Assembly: GCA_009701885.1 (NCBI GenBank)
Contig: WLJH01000001.1
Coordinates: 230,271-294,270 of the forward strand
From: Actinomycetota bacterium
Lineage (GTDB): Bacteria > Actinomycetota > Actinomycetes > Propionibacteriales > Nocardioidaceae
Reading direction: 5' to 3'
Length of the DNA stretch: 64,000 bases
The position numbers and the translations under genes are program-made. This document shows, piece after piece, positions 40,218 to 48,562 of this stretch (positions within the stretch are counted from its first letter, which is position 1; each line of letters opens with the position of its first letter). Below the pieces are notes generated by a model, which was not told where the DNA came from, did not search any database, and saw only the letters and a program-made list of their open reading frames with translations.

Positions 40218-40223
40218 TAGGTT
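40218..40223 (+). promoter_or_regulatory. Leaderless -10 element for lnt
   Basis: TAGGTT, 7-base spacer, GTG at 40231. Confidence 0.55.
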
Positions 40224-40230
40224 GGGCGCC

Positions 40231-41754
40231 GTGCTCCGTCTGGTCCTCGTCGTCGCTTCGGGGCTCCTGCTCTCGCTGGCCTTCGAGCCGGTCGCCTGGC
40301 CGGTCGTGCTGCCGCTGGCCGTGGCAGGCTTCTTCCTCGCCGTCCACGGCCGCCGCGCCCGTGCGGGGTTCGGCCTCGGCCTGGCCTTCGGAGCCTCCTT
40401 CTACCTCACCCACATCTGGTGGATGCGGGCCGTGGCGGTCTCGGCCTGGATCGGGCTCTCGGCGCTCGAGACCTTCTTCTACGGCCTCACCGGGGCCGCC
40501 GTCGCACTGCTGACGTCCGCCGCCCCGACCCGGCGCTGGTGGCCGCTGTGGGCGTCCGCGGCCTGGGTGGCGCTGGAGATGCTGCGCAGCACCTGGCCCT
40601 TCAGCGGCATGCCGTGGGGGCGTCTGGCCTTCGCCACCGTCGACACCCCCGTGGCCCGGTTGCTGCCGTGGATCGGGATGGTCGGCGTCTCGCTCGTGCT
40701 CGCGCTGGCCGCCGCCCTGCTCGCCCACCTGGCGCTGACCCGGGCCCGCAGCTGGCGCGCCGACGCCGCCGGGCTCGGCCTCGTGGCGGCCGCGACCGCG
40801 GCGGCCGTGCTGGCGCCGTACGACCCCGGCACGCCGGAGGGGACCGTGACCGTCGCCGCGGTGCAGGGCGACGTGCCGGGCCCCGGCAACGACATCCTCT
40901 TCGACCACCGCCAGGTGACCCTCAACCACGTCGAGGAGACCGAGCGGCTGGCGGAGGCGGCCGCGGCCGGCGAGGTGCCGCAGCCGGACCTCGTGGTCTG
41001 GCCGGAGAACTCCACCGCCGTCGACCCGTTCCTGGACGTGCAGACCCGCGCCGGCATCGAGCGCGCGGTCGCCGCGGCCGGGGTGCCGGTGCTGGTGGGC
41101 GCGATCGTCGACGACGGCCCCGACCACGTGCTCAACCAAGGCATCGTCTGGGACCCCGAGACCGGGCCGGGGGAGCGCTACACCAAGTGGCACCCGGTGC
41201 CCTACGGCGAGTACATCCCCTTCCGGCAGTACGTCGACTTCAACTTCGGCGAGCTGGCCCGGATCCGCCGGGACATGCGCGCCGGCTCGCGCACCGAGCC
41301 GCTCGAGGTCGCCGGCGCCCGGCTGGCCGACGCGATCTGCTTCGACGTCGCCTACGACGACGGCATCCACGCGCAGGTGCGCGAGGGTGCGGACCTGCTG
41401 ACCGTCCAGACGTCCAACGCGACCTTCATCTTCACCGACCAGGTCGACCAGCAGTTCGCCATCACCCGGTTGCGCGCGCTGGAGGCCGGCAAGTGGCTGG
41501 TCGTGGCCTCCACCAACGGCCTGACCGGCATCATCGACCCCGACGGCGAGGTCGTGGAGACCGTCGAGCGGCGTACGACGGCCAGCGTCGTGGCCGAGGT
41601 CGGGCTGCACCGCGGGGCCAGCCCCGGCATCGTGCTGACGCCGTGGGTCACCCTCGGGGTGCAGCTGGCCACGGTCCTCGGGCTGCTGCTGGTCCTGCTG
41701 GCCCGCGTCCGTTCACGGCGTGGTGCGCCCCAGGTCGACGAGGCGTCGGCCTGA
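40231..41754 (+). CDS. lnt: Apolipoprotein N-acyltransferase
   Basis: 507 residues from the GTG at 40231. About seven N-terminal membrane helices (residues 1-190) are followed by a nitrilase-type domain with the Glu-Lys-Cys triad in VVWPENSTAV, RYTKWHPVPYGEY and DAICFDVAYDD, then a final membrane helix (ATVLGLLLVLLARV). It adds a third acyl chain to the N-terminal Cys of lipoproteins, such as the FKBP lipoprotein in this window. In M. tuberculosis the domain is fused to Ppm (Rv2051c); here the genes are separate and adjacent. Confidence 0.95.
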   Translation: MLRLVLVVASGLLLSLAFEPVAWPVVLPLAVAGFFLAVHGRRARAGFGLGLAFGASFYLTHIWWMRAVAVSAWIGLSALETFFYGLTGAAVALLTSAAPTRRWWPLWASAAWVALEMLRSTWPFSGMPWGRLAFATVDTPVARLLPWIGMVGVSLVLALAAALLAHLALTRARSWRADAAGLGLVAAATAAAVLAPYDPGTPEGTVTVAAVQGDVPGPGNDILFDHRQVTLNHVEETERLAEAAAAGEVPQPDLVVWPENSTAVDPFLDVQTRAGIERAVAAAGVPVLVGAIVDDGPDHVLNQGIVWDPETGPGERYTKWHPVPYGEYIPFRQYVDFNFGELARIRRDMRAGSRTEPLEVAGARLADAICFDVAYDDGIHAQVREGADLLTVQTSNATFIFTDQVDQQFAITRLRALEAGKWLVVASTNGLTGIIDPDGEVVETVERRTTASVVAEVGLHRGASPGIVLTPWVTLGVQLATVLGLLLVLLARVRSRRGAPQVDEASA

Positions 41755-41760
41755 CTCCCG

Positions 41761-41766
41761 TAAAGT
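41761..41766 (+). promoter_or_regulatory. Leaderless -10 element for ppm
   Basis: TAAAGT, 7-base spacer, GTG at 41774. It selects this GTG over the ones at 41771 and 41780. Confidence 0.5.
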
Positions 41767-41773
41767 CGCCGTG

Positions 41774-42523
41774 GTGCGCGTGATCATGGTCGTCCCGACC
41801 TACCAGGAGGCGGAGAACGTCGCCTGGATCCTCCAGCGGTTGCGGACCGCCCGTCCCGACGTGGACGTGCTGGTCGTCGACGACAACTCACCCGACGGCA
41901 CCGGCCGGATCGCGGAGGAGATCGCCGCGCGCGACCCCCAGGTCCACGTGCTGCACCGGGTCAACAAGGGCGGCCTGGGAGCGGCGTACCGCCACGGCTT
42001 CGCGCACGCCCTCGAGGCCGGCTACGACGTCATCGGGGAGATGGACGCCGACGGCTCCCACCAGCCCGAGCAGCTGCACCGGCTGCTCGACGCGCTGGAG
42101 GGCAGCGACGGCGGGCCGCCCGCCGACCTGGTCATCGGCTCGCGCTGGGTGCCCGGCGGCACGGTGGTCAACTGGCCCCGGCGCCGCGAGGCGCTCTCGC
42201 GCGGCGGCAACCTCTACGTCCGGCTGCTGCTGGGCATCTCGGTGCGCGACGCGACCGCGGGCTTCCGGCTCTTCCGGCGCGAGGCGCTGGAGAAGCTCGA
42301 CCTGGCCTCGGTGCGCTCGACCGGCTACGTCTTCCAGACCGACATGGTGGTCCGCGCCCTGCGGGCCGGCCTGGTCGTGCGCGAGGTCCCGATCGAGTTC
42401 GTGGAGCGCGTGCGCGGGGACTCCAAGATGAGCGGCAGGGTCGCCGCGGAGTCGCTGCGGCGGATCACCGCCTGGGGCCTGCGCGAGCGCCGGGACCAGC
42501 TGCGCCGGGTGCGGTCCCGGTGA
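41774..42523 (+). CDS. ppm: Polyprenol-phosphate mannosyltransferase
   Basis: 249 residues, family 2 glycosyltransferase of the DPM1 type. Donor-site motifs are MVVPTYQEAENV, VDDNSPDGTGRIAEE and GEMDADGSHQPEQL, and the acceptor region is GSRWVPGGTVVNWP with RDATAGFRLFRREAL. It makes polyprenyl-phospho-mannose from GDP-mannose for lipoglycans and protein mannosylation. There is no membrane domain; in actinobacteria the neighbouring Lnt-type protein may help to anchor it. Confidence 0.93.
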   Translation: MRVIMVVPTYQEAENVAWILQRLRTARPDVDVLVVDDNSPDGTGRIAEEIAARDPQVHVLHRVNKGGLGAAYRHGFAHALEAGYDVIGEMDADGSHQPEQLHRLLDALEGSDGGPPADLVIGSRWVPGGTVVNWPRRREALSRGGNLYVRLLLGISVRDATAGFRLFRREALEKLDLASVRSTGYVFQTDMVVRALRAGLVVREVPIEFVERVRGDSKMSGRVAAESLRRITAWGLRERRDQLRRVRSR

Positions 42524-43062
42524 GCGGGGTGCGGGCCGGGGGAGGCCGCCGTCGCGGTCGCCTGGGCTGGGTGCTGGTGCTGCTCTTCGTGGGCCTGCCG
42601 CTCTTCGAGCTCTACGTCCTGATCCAGGTCGGCCAGGTGATCGGCGCCTGGTGGACCATCGCGCTCCTGGTGCTGGCCAGCATCGTCGGTGCCGCGATCG
42701 TGCGGCACGAGGGCAGCCGCGCCTGGCGCGCCCTGGTCGAGGCGCTCACGCAGGGCCGGATGCCGCACCGCGAGCTCGCCGACGGTGCCCTCATGCTGGT
42801 GGGCGGCACCCTCCTGCTGACGCCCGGTTTCACCACCGACGTGCTCGGGGCGTTGCTGGTGCTGCCGGTGACCCGGCCGCTGTTCCGCGCGCTGCTCGCA
42901 CGGACGGTGGCGGCCCGGGTCCTCCCGGTGCCCGGCGGGGGCAGACCCTTCACCGGCCCGTTCGGGTCCCGACCGGGAGCCGGCGGCCCCGGAGACGCAG
43001 GTCGCCCCGGACCGGTGGTCCGGGGCGACGTGGTGGACCCCGACGAGGGGCCCGGGCGCTAG
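42520..43062 (+). CDS. fxsA: FxsA-family membrane protein
   Basis: 180 residues, GTG start overlapping the ppm stop by four bases. It has an N-terminal helix (WVLVLLFVGLPLFELYVLIQVGQ), a second (WWTIALLVLASIVGAAIV) and the signature GALMLVGGTLLLTPGFTTDVLG. The family is named after an E. coli suppressor of phage F exclusion; its normal role is poorly known. The C-terminal 45 residues are Gly/Pro/Arg-rich. Confidence 0.9.
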   Translation: MSGVRAGGGRRRGRLGWVLVLLFVGLPLFELYVLIQVGQVIGAWWTIALLVLASIVGAAIVRHEGSRAWRALVEALTQGRMPHRELADGALMLVGGTLLLTPGFTTDVLGALLVLPVTRPLFRALLARTVAARVLPVPGGGRPFTGPFGSRPGAGGPGDAGRPGPVVRGDVVDPDEGPGR

Positions 43063-43072
43063 CTCGGAGGCG

Positions 43073-43456
43073 TCAGGCCGAGGCCTTCTTCTTCTTGTTG
43101 GCCTTGTGCAGGTGGGCGGGGCCGATCTCGCCGCCGCGCAGCAGCTCGAGGCGCTCCTTGAGGATCTCCTCGAGCTCCTTCTCCGAACGCCGCTCCAGCA
43201 GCATGTCCCAGTGCGTGCGGGCAGGCTTCTCCGCCTTGACCTCGGGCTGGATGCCGCTGACGTTCAGGGCCTCGGCGCCGCAGCGCGGGCACTCCCAGAC
43301 CGCGGGGATGTCGGCCTCGACCGACATCGTGACCTCGAACTCGTGGTCGGCCTTGCAGCGGAAACCGACCTGCTGCCGCGCGGCGAACTCGATGCCGCGC
43401 TCGTCCTCGAAGCTCTGGCCTCCGAGTCGCGCTCCCCGTAGTGTGCGCTCTGCCAT
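43073..43456 (-). CDS. rbpA: RNA polymerase-binding protein RbpA
   Basis: 127 residues from the ATG at 43456, six bases behind GGAGG. It contains RTLRGARLGGQSFEDERG at the N-terminus, a zinc-binding core with cysteines in FRCKADHEF and WECPRCGAEAL, and the sigma-interaction helix THWDMLLERRSEKELEEILKER. RbpA stabilises open complexes of the principal sigma factor. A lysine-rich end (KANKKKKASA) is typical. Position next to ppm matches Rv2050. A SigR-type promoter lies upstream. Confidence 0.96.
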   Translation of the reverse strand: MAERTLRGARLGGQSFEDERGIEFAARQQVGFRCKADHEFEVTMSVEADIPAVWECPRCGAEALNVSGIQPEVKAEKPARTHWDMLLERRSEKELEEILKERLELLRGGEIGPAHLHKANKKKKASA

Positions 43457-43513
43457 GTGAGCCCTCCAGTCGTCGTCACGGACGGTGGCGTGCCCCGCCG
43501 TCCGAAGACTTTC

Positions 43514-43539
43514 AACGGTAGCGAGGGCCCGAAGATTCC
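43514..43539 (-). promoter_or_regulatory. SigR-type promoter of rbpA
   Basis: GGAAT at 43539-43535, exactly 18 bases of spacer, GTT at 43516-43514 (minus strand). This matches the GGGAAT-N18-GTT consensus of the thiol-stress sigma factor SigR, which drives rbpA in Streptomyces coelicolor. Confidence 0.75.
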
Positions 43540-43605
43540 GACAATCGCCGCCGCGGGTGGTCCAGCGGCGATTCACAGCCCTTTCTCAGGCTGGGTCGGG
43601 CGCCG

Positions 43606-44955
43606 TCAGGCGCGTTGGACCCCGCCGGTGCGGGCCTGCTCGATGCCCTTCGCGGTGTCCACGCGCGTGAGGATCGCCCCGCCCACCACGAAGAAGAAGA
43701 TGAGCGCGAAGATCGCCGGTCGGTACGAGTCGGTGAGCTGCACGACCAGGGCGAACACGAGGGCGCCGATCCACGAGGTGCCCCGGTCCATGACGTGGTA
43801 GAGGCTGAAGAACTCGCCCTCCTTGCCGGAGGGGATGAGCAGGGAGAAGTACGACCGGGCCAGGGCCTGGGTCCCGCCCAGGACGATCCCGATCGCCACC
43901 GCGAGCAGCACCAGCGGCACCAGCCGACCGGCGGGCAGGACGAGCGCCGCGGTGACGATGCCGGACCAGATCCCCAGTCCGAGCAGGATGACCTGCTTGG
44001 CACCACGTCGGGCCGCCAGCCGCCCGAAGAGGAGCGCCCCACCGACGGCCACGAACTGCACCAGCAGGTAGATCCCGAGCATCGTCCCGAGCTCGAAGCC
44101 GAGCTCCTCGGTGCCGTACACCGAGGCCTGGCCGATGACGGTCTGGATGCCGTCGTTGAAGAAGAGGTAGGCCACCAGGAAGGTCAGCGCCACCGGGTAG
44201 TCGCGCAGCTCCCGGAAGGTGTCGCGCAGCTGGGCGAAGCTGCCCCGGACGACACCCCCCTCGGAGGGCACGACGTCGGTCGGCGGGCGGTTGCGGATGC
44301 CGAGGTAGGGGATGATCGTGAAGCCCGCCCACCACAGGGCGGCGGAGAGCAGGCTGACCCGCACGGCCATGCCCTCGGAGAGGCCGAAGGTCTCGTGCGC
44401 CGTCACGACGGCGAAGTTGAGCGCGAGCAGCAGCCCGCCGCCGGCGTACCCCATGGCCCAGCCGCGGCTCGAGACGCCGTCGCGCTCCTCGGGGGTGGCG
44501 ATCAGGGTCAGGATGGCGTCGTTGAAGACCGTCGAGGCGCCGAAGCAGAAGTTCGCGACGATGAACAGCACCATGCCCAGCTGCCAGTTGTCGGCCGTCA
44601 TGAAGAACAGGCAGGCCGCTGCGGCGGCACCGACCCACGCGAAGCCCGCCATGAGGTGCTTCTTGTAGGCCGTGCGGTCCGCGATCGCGCCGAGCACGGG
44701 CAGTGCGAGGGCGAAGAGGATCGTGGAGACGAAGGTGATGAACCCGGGGAGCGCCTTCGGGTTCAGGGCGAGGCCGAGGACGTCGACGCGGTCGCCGACC
44801 GCAGCGTCGCCGGCGACCGCCACGAGGTACGGCGCGAACAGGACCCCGGCCACGGTCGTGGCGAAGGCGCTGTTGGCCCAGTCGTAGAAGTACCAGGAGC
44901 GGTGCTCGCGGCGCCGCTCCGGCGTCAGCACCGTCGGGGTGTCGGTCGTGGTCAT
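43606..44955 (-). CDS. UMF1/Atg22-like MFS transporter
   Basis: 449 residues, about 12 membrane helices. The N-terminal SWYFYDWANSAFATTVAGVLFAPYL is the UMF1 (YxiO/Atg22-like) signature, and FGASTVFNDAILTLIATPEERDGVSSRGWAMGYAGGG is characteristic of the same group. The substrate is unknown; relatives export amino acids or work with glycerophosphodiesters. It overlaps the upstream GDPD gene by four bases (ATGA), suggesting a joint role in phospholipid-derived metabolite handling. Confidence 0.88.
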   Translation of the reverse strand: MTTTDTPTVLTPERRREHRSWYFYDWANSAFATTVAGVLFAPYLVAVAGDAAVGDRVDVLGLALNPKALPGFITFVSTILFALALPVLGAIADRTAYKKHLMAGFAWVGAAAAACLFFMTADNWQLGMVLFIVANFCFGASTVFNDAILTLIATPEERDGVSSRGWAMGYAGGGLLLALNFAVVTAHETFGLSEGMAVRVSLLSAALWWAGFTIIPYLGIRNRPPTDVVPSEGGVVRGSFAQLRDTFRELRDYPVALTFLVAYLFFNDGIQTVIGQASVYGTEELGFELGTMLGIYLLVQFVAVGGALLFGRLAARRGAKQVILLGLGIWSGIVTAALVLPAGRLVPLVLLAVAIGIVLGGTQALARSYFSLLIPSGKEGEFFSLYHVMDRGTSWIGALVFALVVQLTDSYRPAIFALIFFFVVGGAILTRVDTAKGIEQARTGGVQRA

Positions 44956-45815
44956 GCGGGTCCCTCCCCAGAACCTCGTGGCCAGAGTCCCTGCTGCTCG
45001 AGCACCTCGCGCAGCAGGTCGGTCCGGTCGGTGAACAGGCCGTCGACGCCCTTGTCGAGGAGCTCCCTCATCTCCTCGGGGTCGTCGATGGTCCACACGT
45101 GCACGTGCTTGCCGGCCGCGTGCGCGCGGCGCACGAACCCACGCGTCACGACCGGCAGCGTGATCCGCACCCCGGCGAGCCGGAGCGTACGCCGGTGCGG
45201 GACCTGCAGGGCCGCAACACGACGCCGGGTCACGAGGTCGGCGAGGCGGCCGCCGGGCAGCAGCAGGAACGCCAGCACCTCGAACGGGTGGGCGGAGGTC
45301 GGGACGCGCCCCTCGGTGAGCCGGCGGAAGCGCGCGAGCCGGCCGGGGGAGAAGGACCCGACCAGCAGCCGGTCCCACTCCTGGCGCTCGCTCAACAGGT
45401 CGGCCAGGGCCTGGACCGCGGGCCCGGACTTGAGGTCGATGTTGAACAGCGCGTCCGGGAAGGCCTCGAGCAGCTCGACCAGGGTCGGCACCTCCTCGCG
45501 GCCACCGACCCGTGCCTCGCGCACCTCGGCATGGGTCATCTCGCCCACGGCACCGCGACGGTCGGTGACCCGGTCCAGCACGGCGTCGTGGAAGGCCAGC
45601 AGCACCCCGTCCCGGGTGACGTGGACGTCGGTCTCGAGGTAGCGGTAGCCGAGGTCCACGGCGTGCCGGAACGCGGCCATGGTGTTCTCCAGGCCCTCGA
45701 CCTCGGGATGGTAGGCGCCACCGCGGTGGGCGAGCGCGAGCACCGACCGCGCCCCGTCGCGCACGTGCGTGCGCGCGACGTCGAGGTAGGCGTGGCCCGT
45801 CACCGGAGTGCTCAC
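44952..45815 (-). CDS. Glycerophosphodiester phosphodiesterase
   Basis: 287 residues from a GTG. GDPD fold: LALAHRGGAYHPEVEGLENTMAAF (catalytic HRG and the Glu-Asn), ETDVHVTRDGVLLAFHD (metal ligands and second His), FNIDLKSG, and the C-terminal VHVWTIDDPEEMRELLDKGVDGLFTD. It hydrolyses glycerophosphodiesters to glycerol-3-phosphate and alcohol. There is no signal peptide, so it probably acts in the cytosol. It lies 26 bases behind the MurA-type gene on the same strand. Confidence 0.93.
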   Translation of the reverse strand: MSTPVTGHAYLDVARTHVRDGARSVLALAHRGGAYHPEVEGLENTMAAFRHAVDLGYRYLETDVHVTRDGVLLAFHDAVLDRVTDRRGAVGEMTHAEVREARVGGREEVPTLVELLEAFPDALFNIDLKSGPAVQALADLLSERQEWDRLLVGSFSPGRLARFRRLTEGRVPTSAHPFEVLAFLLLPGGRLADLVTRRRVAALQVPHRRTLRLAGVRITLPVVTRGFVRRAHAAGKHVHVWTIDDPEEMRELLDKGVDGLFTDRTDLLREVLEQQGLWPRGSGEGPA

Positions 45816-45841
45816 GAGCCGATCATCGCGCGTCGGCAGGC

Positions 45842-47368
45842 TCAGATGTCGCGGAAGGGCTCGATCTGCGCGCCGAGCTCGTTGAGCCGCTCGGCCAGGT
45901 CCTCGTAGCCGCGCGCGATGACGTACGTCGAGCGCAGGACCGAGGTGCCCTTGGAGGCGAGCATCGCCAGCAGGATGACCACGGCCGGGCGCAGCGCCGG
46001 CGGGCAGACGATCTCGGTGCCGGAGAAGTGCGTCGGCCCCTCGATCATCACGCGGTGCGGGTCGAGCAGCTTGACCTGCGCACCGAGCTTGGTGAGCTCG
46101 GTGAGGTAGATCGCGCGGTTCTCGTAGACCCAGTCGTGCAGCAGCGTCTGGCCGGTGGCCACGGCTGCGATGACGGCGAAGAACGGCAGGTTGTCGATGT
46201 TGAGCCCGGGGAAGGGCATCGGGTGGATCTTGTCCAGCGGCGCGTGCAGGTCGCTCGGCTTGGTGGTGATGTCGACCAGGCGCGTGTGGCCGTTTGGGGC
46301 GACGTACTCCTCGGAGCGGTCGTAGCGGAAGCCCATCTCCTCCAGCAGGGCCAGCTCGATCTCGAGGAACTCGATCGGCACCCGGGTGATGGTGATCTCC
46401 GAGCCGGTCACGATCGCGGCGGCGAGCAGCGACATGGCCTCGATCGGGTCCTCGGCCGGGGCGTAGTCGACGTCGACGTCGATCGACTCGCGGCCGGTGA
46501 CGGTCAGCGTGGTGGTGCCGACGCCCTCGACCGTGACGCCGAGGCGCTGGAGGTAGAAGCACAGGTCTTGGACCATGTAGTTGGACGAGGCGTTGCGGAT
46601 GACCGTAGTGCCCGGGTGCAGCGCGGCGGCCATGAGGGCGTTCTCGGTGACGGTGTCGCCGCGCTCGGTGAGCACGATGGCGCGCTGCGGGACCACCGAG
46701 CGGTCGACCCGCGCGTGGTAGCTGCCGTCGGTGGCCTTGACCTCCAGGCCGAAGGGGCGCAGCGCGGACATGTGCGGCTCGACCGTGCGGGTGCCGAGGT
46801 TGCAGCCACCGGCGTAGGGCAGGTCGAAAGTCTCGGCGCGGTGCAGCAGCGGGCCCAGGAACATGATCACCGAGCGGGTACGACGGGCCGCGGCCTCGTC
46901 GATGGCGTCCAGGCGCAGCTGCTTGGGCGGGATGATCTCCAGGTCGCCCTCGTCGCCGAGCCAGCGGGTCTGCACGCCCAGGCTGCCCAGGACCTCGAGC
47001 AGCCGGTTGACCTCCTCGATCCGCGCGACCTTGCGCAGCGTCGTACGCCCCTGGTTGAGCAGGGACGCACACAGCAGCGCGACGCCGGCGTTCTTCGAGG
47101 TCTTGACCTCGATCGAGCCCGACAGCGTGGTCGGACCGGTGATCCGCAGGTGGGTGGGGCCGGCGCCGAGCGCGACGATCTCGGAGTCCAGGGCCGCGCC
47201 GATGCGCGCGATCATCTCGAGCGAGAGGTTCTGCGCGCCCTTCTCGATGCGGTTGATCGCGCTCTGGCTGGTGCCGAGCAGGTCGGCCAGCTGTGCCTGG
47301 GTGAGGCCGCGGTGCTTGCGCGCGTCGCGGATCAGCAGGCCGATGCGTCCCTTGTAACCCTCCGTCAT
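45842..47368 (-). CDS. UDP-GlcNAc 1-carboxyvinyltransferase fused to an XRE-type HTH domain
   Basis: 508 residues. Residues 8-65 are a helix-turn-helix (IGLLIRDARKHRGLTQAQLADLLGTS with recognition helix QSAINRIEKGAQNLS). Residues 75-505 are the MurA/EPSP synthase fold with TSKNAGVALLCASLL (Lys-Asn pair), AGGCNLGTRTVEPH with the catalytic Cys and Arg, and PGLNIDNLPFFAVIAAVA. MurA transfers enolpyruvate from PEP to UDP-GlcNAc in the first step of peptidoglycan synthesis. The fused DNA-binding domain and the palindrome upstream suggest autoregulation. It is probably not the sole murA of the genome. Confidence 0.92.
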   Translation of the reverse strand: MTEGYKGRIGLLIRDARKHRGLTQAQLADLLGTSQSAINRIEKGAQNLSLEMIARIGAALDSEIVALGAGPTHLRITGPTTLSGSIEVKTSKNAGVALLCASLLNQGRTTLRKVARIEEVNRLLEVLGSLGVQTRWLGDEGDLEIIPPKQLRLDAIDEAAARRTRSVIMFLGPLLHRAETFDLPYAGGCNLGTRTVEPHMSALRPFGLEVKATDGSYHARVDRSVVPQRAIVLTERGDTVTENALMAAALHPGTTVIRNASSNYMVQDLCFYLQRLGVTVEGVGTTTLTVTGRESIDVDVDYAPAEDPIEAMSLLAAAIVTGSEITITRVPIEFLEIELALLEEMGFRYDRSEEYVAPNGHTRLVDITTKPSDLHAPLDKIHPMPFPGLNIDNLPFFAVIAAVATGQTLLHDWVYENRAIYLTELTKLGAQVKLLDPHRVMIEGPTHFSGTEIVCPPALRPAVVILLAMLASKGTSVLRSTYVIARGYEDLAERLNELGAQIEPFRDI

Positions 47369-47375
47369 GACGACG

Positions 47376-47394
47376 ACGGTAACTCACATGTGAG
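47376..47394 (-). promoter_or_regulatory. Promoter and operator of the XRE-MurA gene
   Basis: TACCGT (47381-47376, minus strand) is 7 bases before the ATG at 47368, a leaderless -10. One base further upstream lies the perfect 12-base palindrome CTCACATGTGAG (47383-47394), placed where a bound repressor would block RNA polymerase. Confidence 0.6.
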
Positions 47395-47493
47395 ATAGCA
47401 CAGAACTTGCACGCGCACCGGCCGGGGTGGCGGTCCCGGGTGGCCGTCCGGGGGGTGGGCGACAGGCCCGGTCCCGGGTGCCATGCTCGCGGC

Positions 47494-48531
47494 ATGCGAG
47501 CCACGACCATCCACGCAGCCCGTGACATCCGCCTCTCCACCGACGTGCCCGACCCGCGCATCGAGAAGCCGACCGACGCGATCGTCCGCGTCACCACCGC
47601 CTGCATCTGCGGCTCGGACCTGTGGCCCTACCGCGGCGAGAACGACATCGTCGCCGGCTCGACGATCGGCCACGAGTGCATCGGCTTCGTCGAGGAGGTC
47701 GGCACGGAGGTGCGCGACGTCAAGGCCGGTGACTTCGTCGTCGTGCCGTTCGACCACTGCGACAACACCTGCGCCCACTGCGCGGCCGGGATGCACTCGG
47801 CCTGCGTCGACCTGTCGATGACCTCCTCGGGCCAGGGCGAGTACGCCCGCGTCGGGCAGGCCGACGGCAGCCTCGTGAAGGTCCCCGACGTCGGCCCCGG
47901 TGGCCCGGACGCCGCGCTCGTCCCGCACCTGATGGCGCTCTCCGACGTGATGCCGACCGGCTGGCACGCCGCGGTCGCCGCGGGGGTCCGCGAGGGCGGC
48001 ACGACGGTGGTCGTCGGCGACGGCGCCGTCGGGCTGTGCGGCGTCCTGGCCGCGGCGGCCATGGGCTCGGAGAAGGTCGTGCTCATGTCGCGCCACGAGC
48101 CGCGCCAGGAGATCGGCCGCGCGTTCGGCGCCACCCACGTCGTCGCCGAGCGCGGCAAGGAGGCCGCCGCCGCGGTCAAGGAGATCACCGGCGGCGTCGG
48201 CGCCGACGCGGTGCTGGAGTGCGTCGGCACCGACCAGGCCATGGGCACCGCGTTCGCGGTGGCCCGGCCCGGCGCGATGGTCGGCTTCGTCGGCGTCCCG
48301 CACGGCGTGGAGCTGCCGGTGCGCCGGATGTTCCAGAAGAACGTCGGGCTGCGCGGCGGGATGGCGCCCGTGCGCGCCTACCTGCCCGACCTGCTCGCCC
48401 GGACCCTCGCCGGCGAGATCGAGCCGGGCAAGGTCTTCGACCTGACCCTTCCGCTGGACCAGGTGGCCGACGGCTACCGGGCGATGGACGAGCGCCGCGC
48501 GGTCAAGGTGCTGCTCGACGTGGCTCGCTGA
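47494..48531 (+). CDS. Zinc-dependent alcohol dehydrogenase
   Basis: 345 residues, medium-chain dehydrogenase. Catalytic zinc ligands are in CICGSDLWPYRG and TIGHECIGFVEEVG; the structural zinc site is DHCDNTCAHCAAGMHSAC. The NAD(P) fold is VVVGDGAVGLCGVLAAAAMG. It oxidises an alcohol or reduces an aldehyde; the substrate is unknown. It is divergent from the XRE-MurA gene. A CATGCT hexamer lies 6 bases before the ATG. Confidence 0.92.
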   Translation: MRATTIHAARDIRLSTDVPDPRIEKPTDAIVRVTTACICGSDLWPYRGENDIVAGSTIGHECIGFVEEVGTEVRDVKAGDFVVVPFDHCDNTCAHCAAGMHSACVDLSMTSSGQGEYARVGQADGSLVKVPDVGPGGPDAALVPHLMALSDVMPTGWHAAVAAGVREGGTTVVVGDGAVGLCGVLAAAAMGSEKVVLMSRHEPRQEIGRAFGATHVVAERGKEAAAAVKEITGGVGADAVLECVGTDQAMGTAFAVARPGAMVGFVGVPHGVELPVRRMFQKNVGLRGGMAPVRAYLPDLLARTLAGEIEPGKVFDLTLPLDQVADGYRAMDERRAVKVLLDVAR

Positions 48532-48562
48532 ACCGCCGCACCCTGGGGAGGGAGGCAGGCGC

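Larger units (their letters stand above)
39726..40230. other. 505-base intergenic region between divergent operons
   Basis: No convincing gene. It contains a strong hairpin (39825-39854), an 11-base inverted repeat (39899-39934) and the lnt -10 element (40218-40223). The minus-strand operon starting at 39725 must have its promoter here, but I saw no clear -10 for it. Confidence 0.6.

Noticed and set aside
39601..41610. A 669-codon open frame on the minus strand opposite lnt
   Set aside because: Lnt has all catalytic residues on the other strand. The opposing product is repetitive and without motifs.
43075..43090. AGGCC-GA-GGCCT plus a T-rich stretch as terminator of fxsA
   Set aside because: The stem is only five bases and lies inside the rbpA coding end. 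The T-rich run encodes the Lys tail of RbpA on the other strand.
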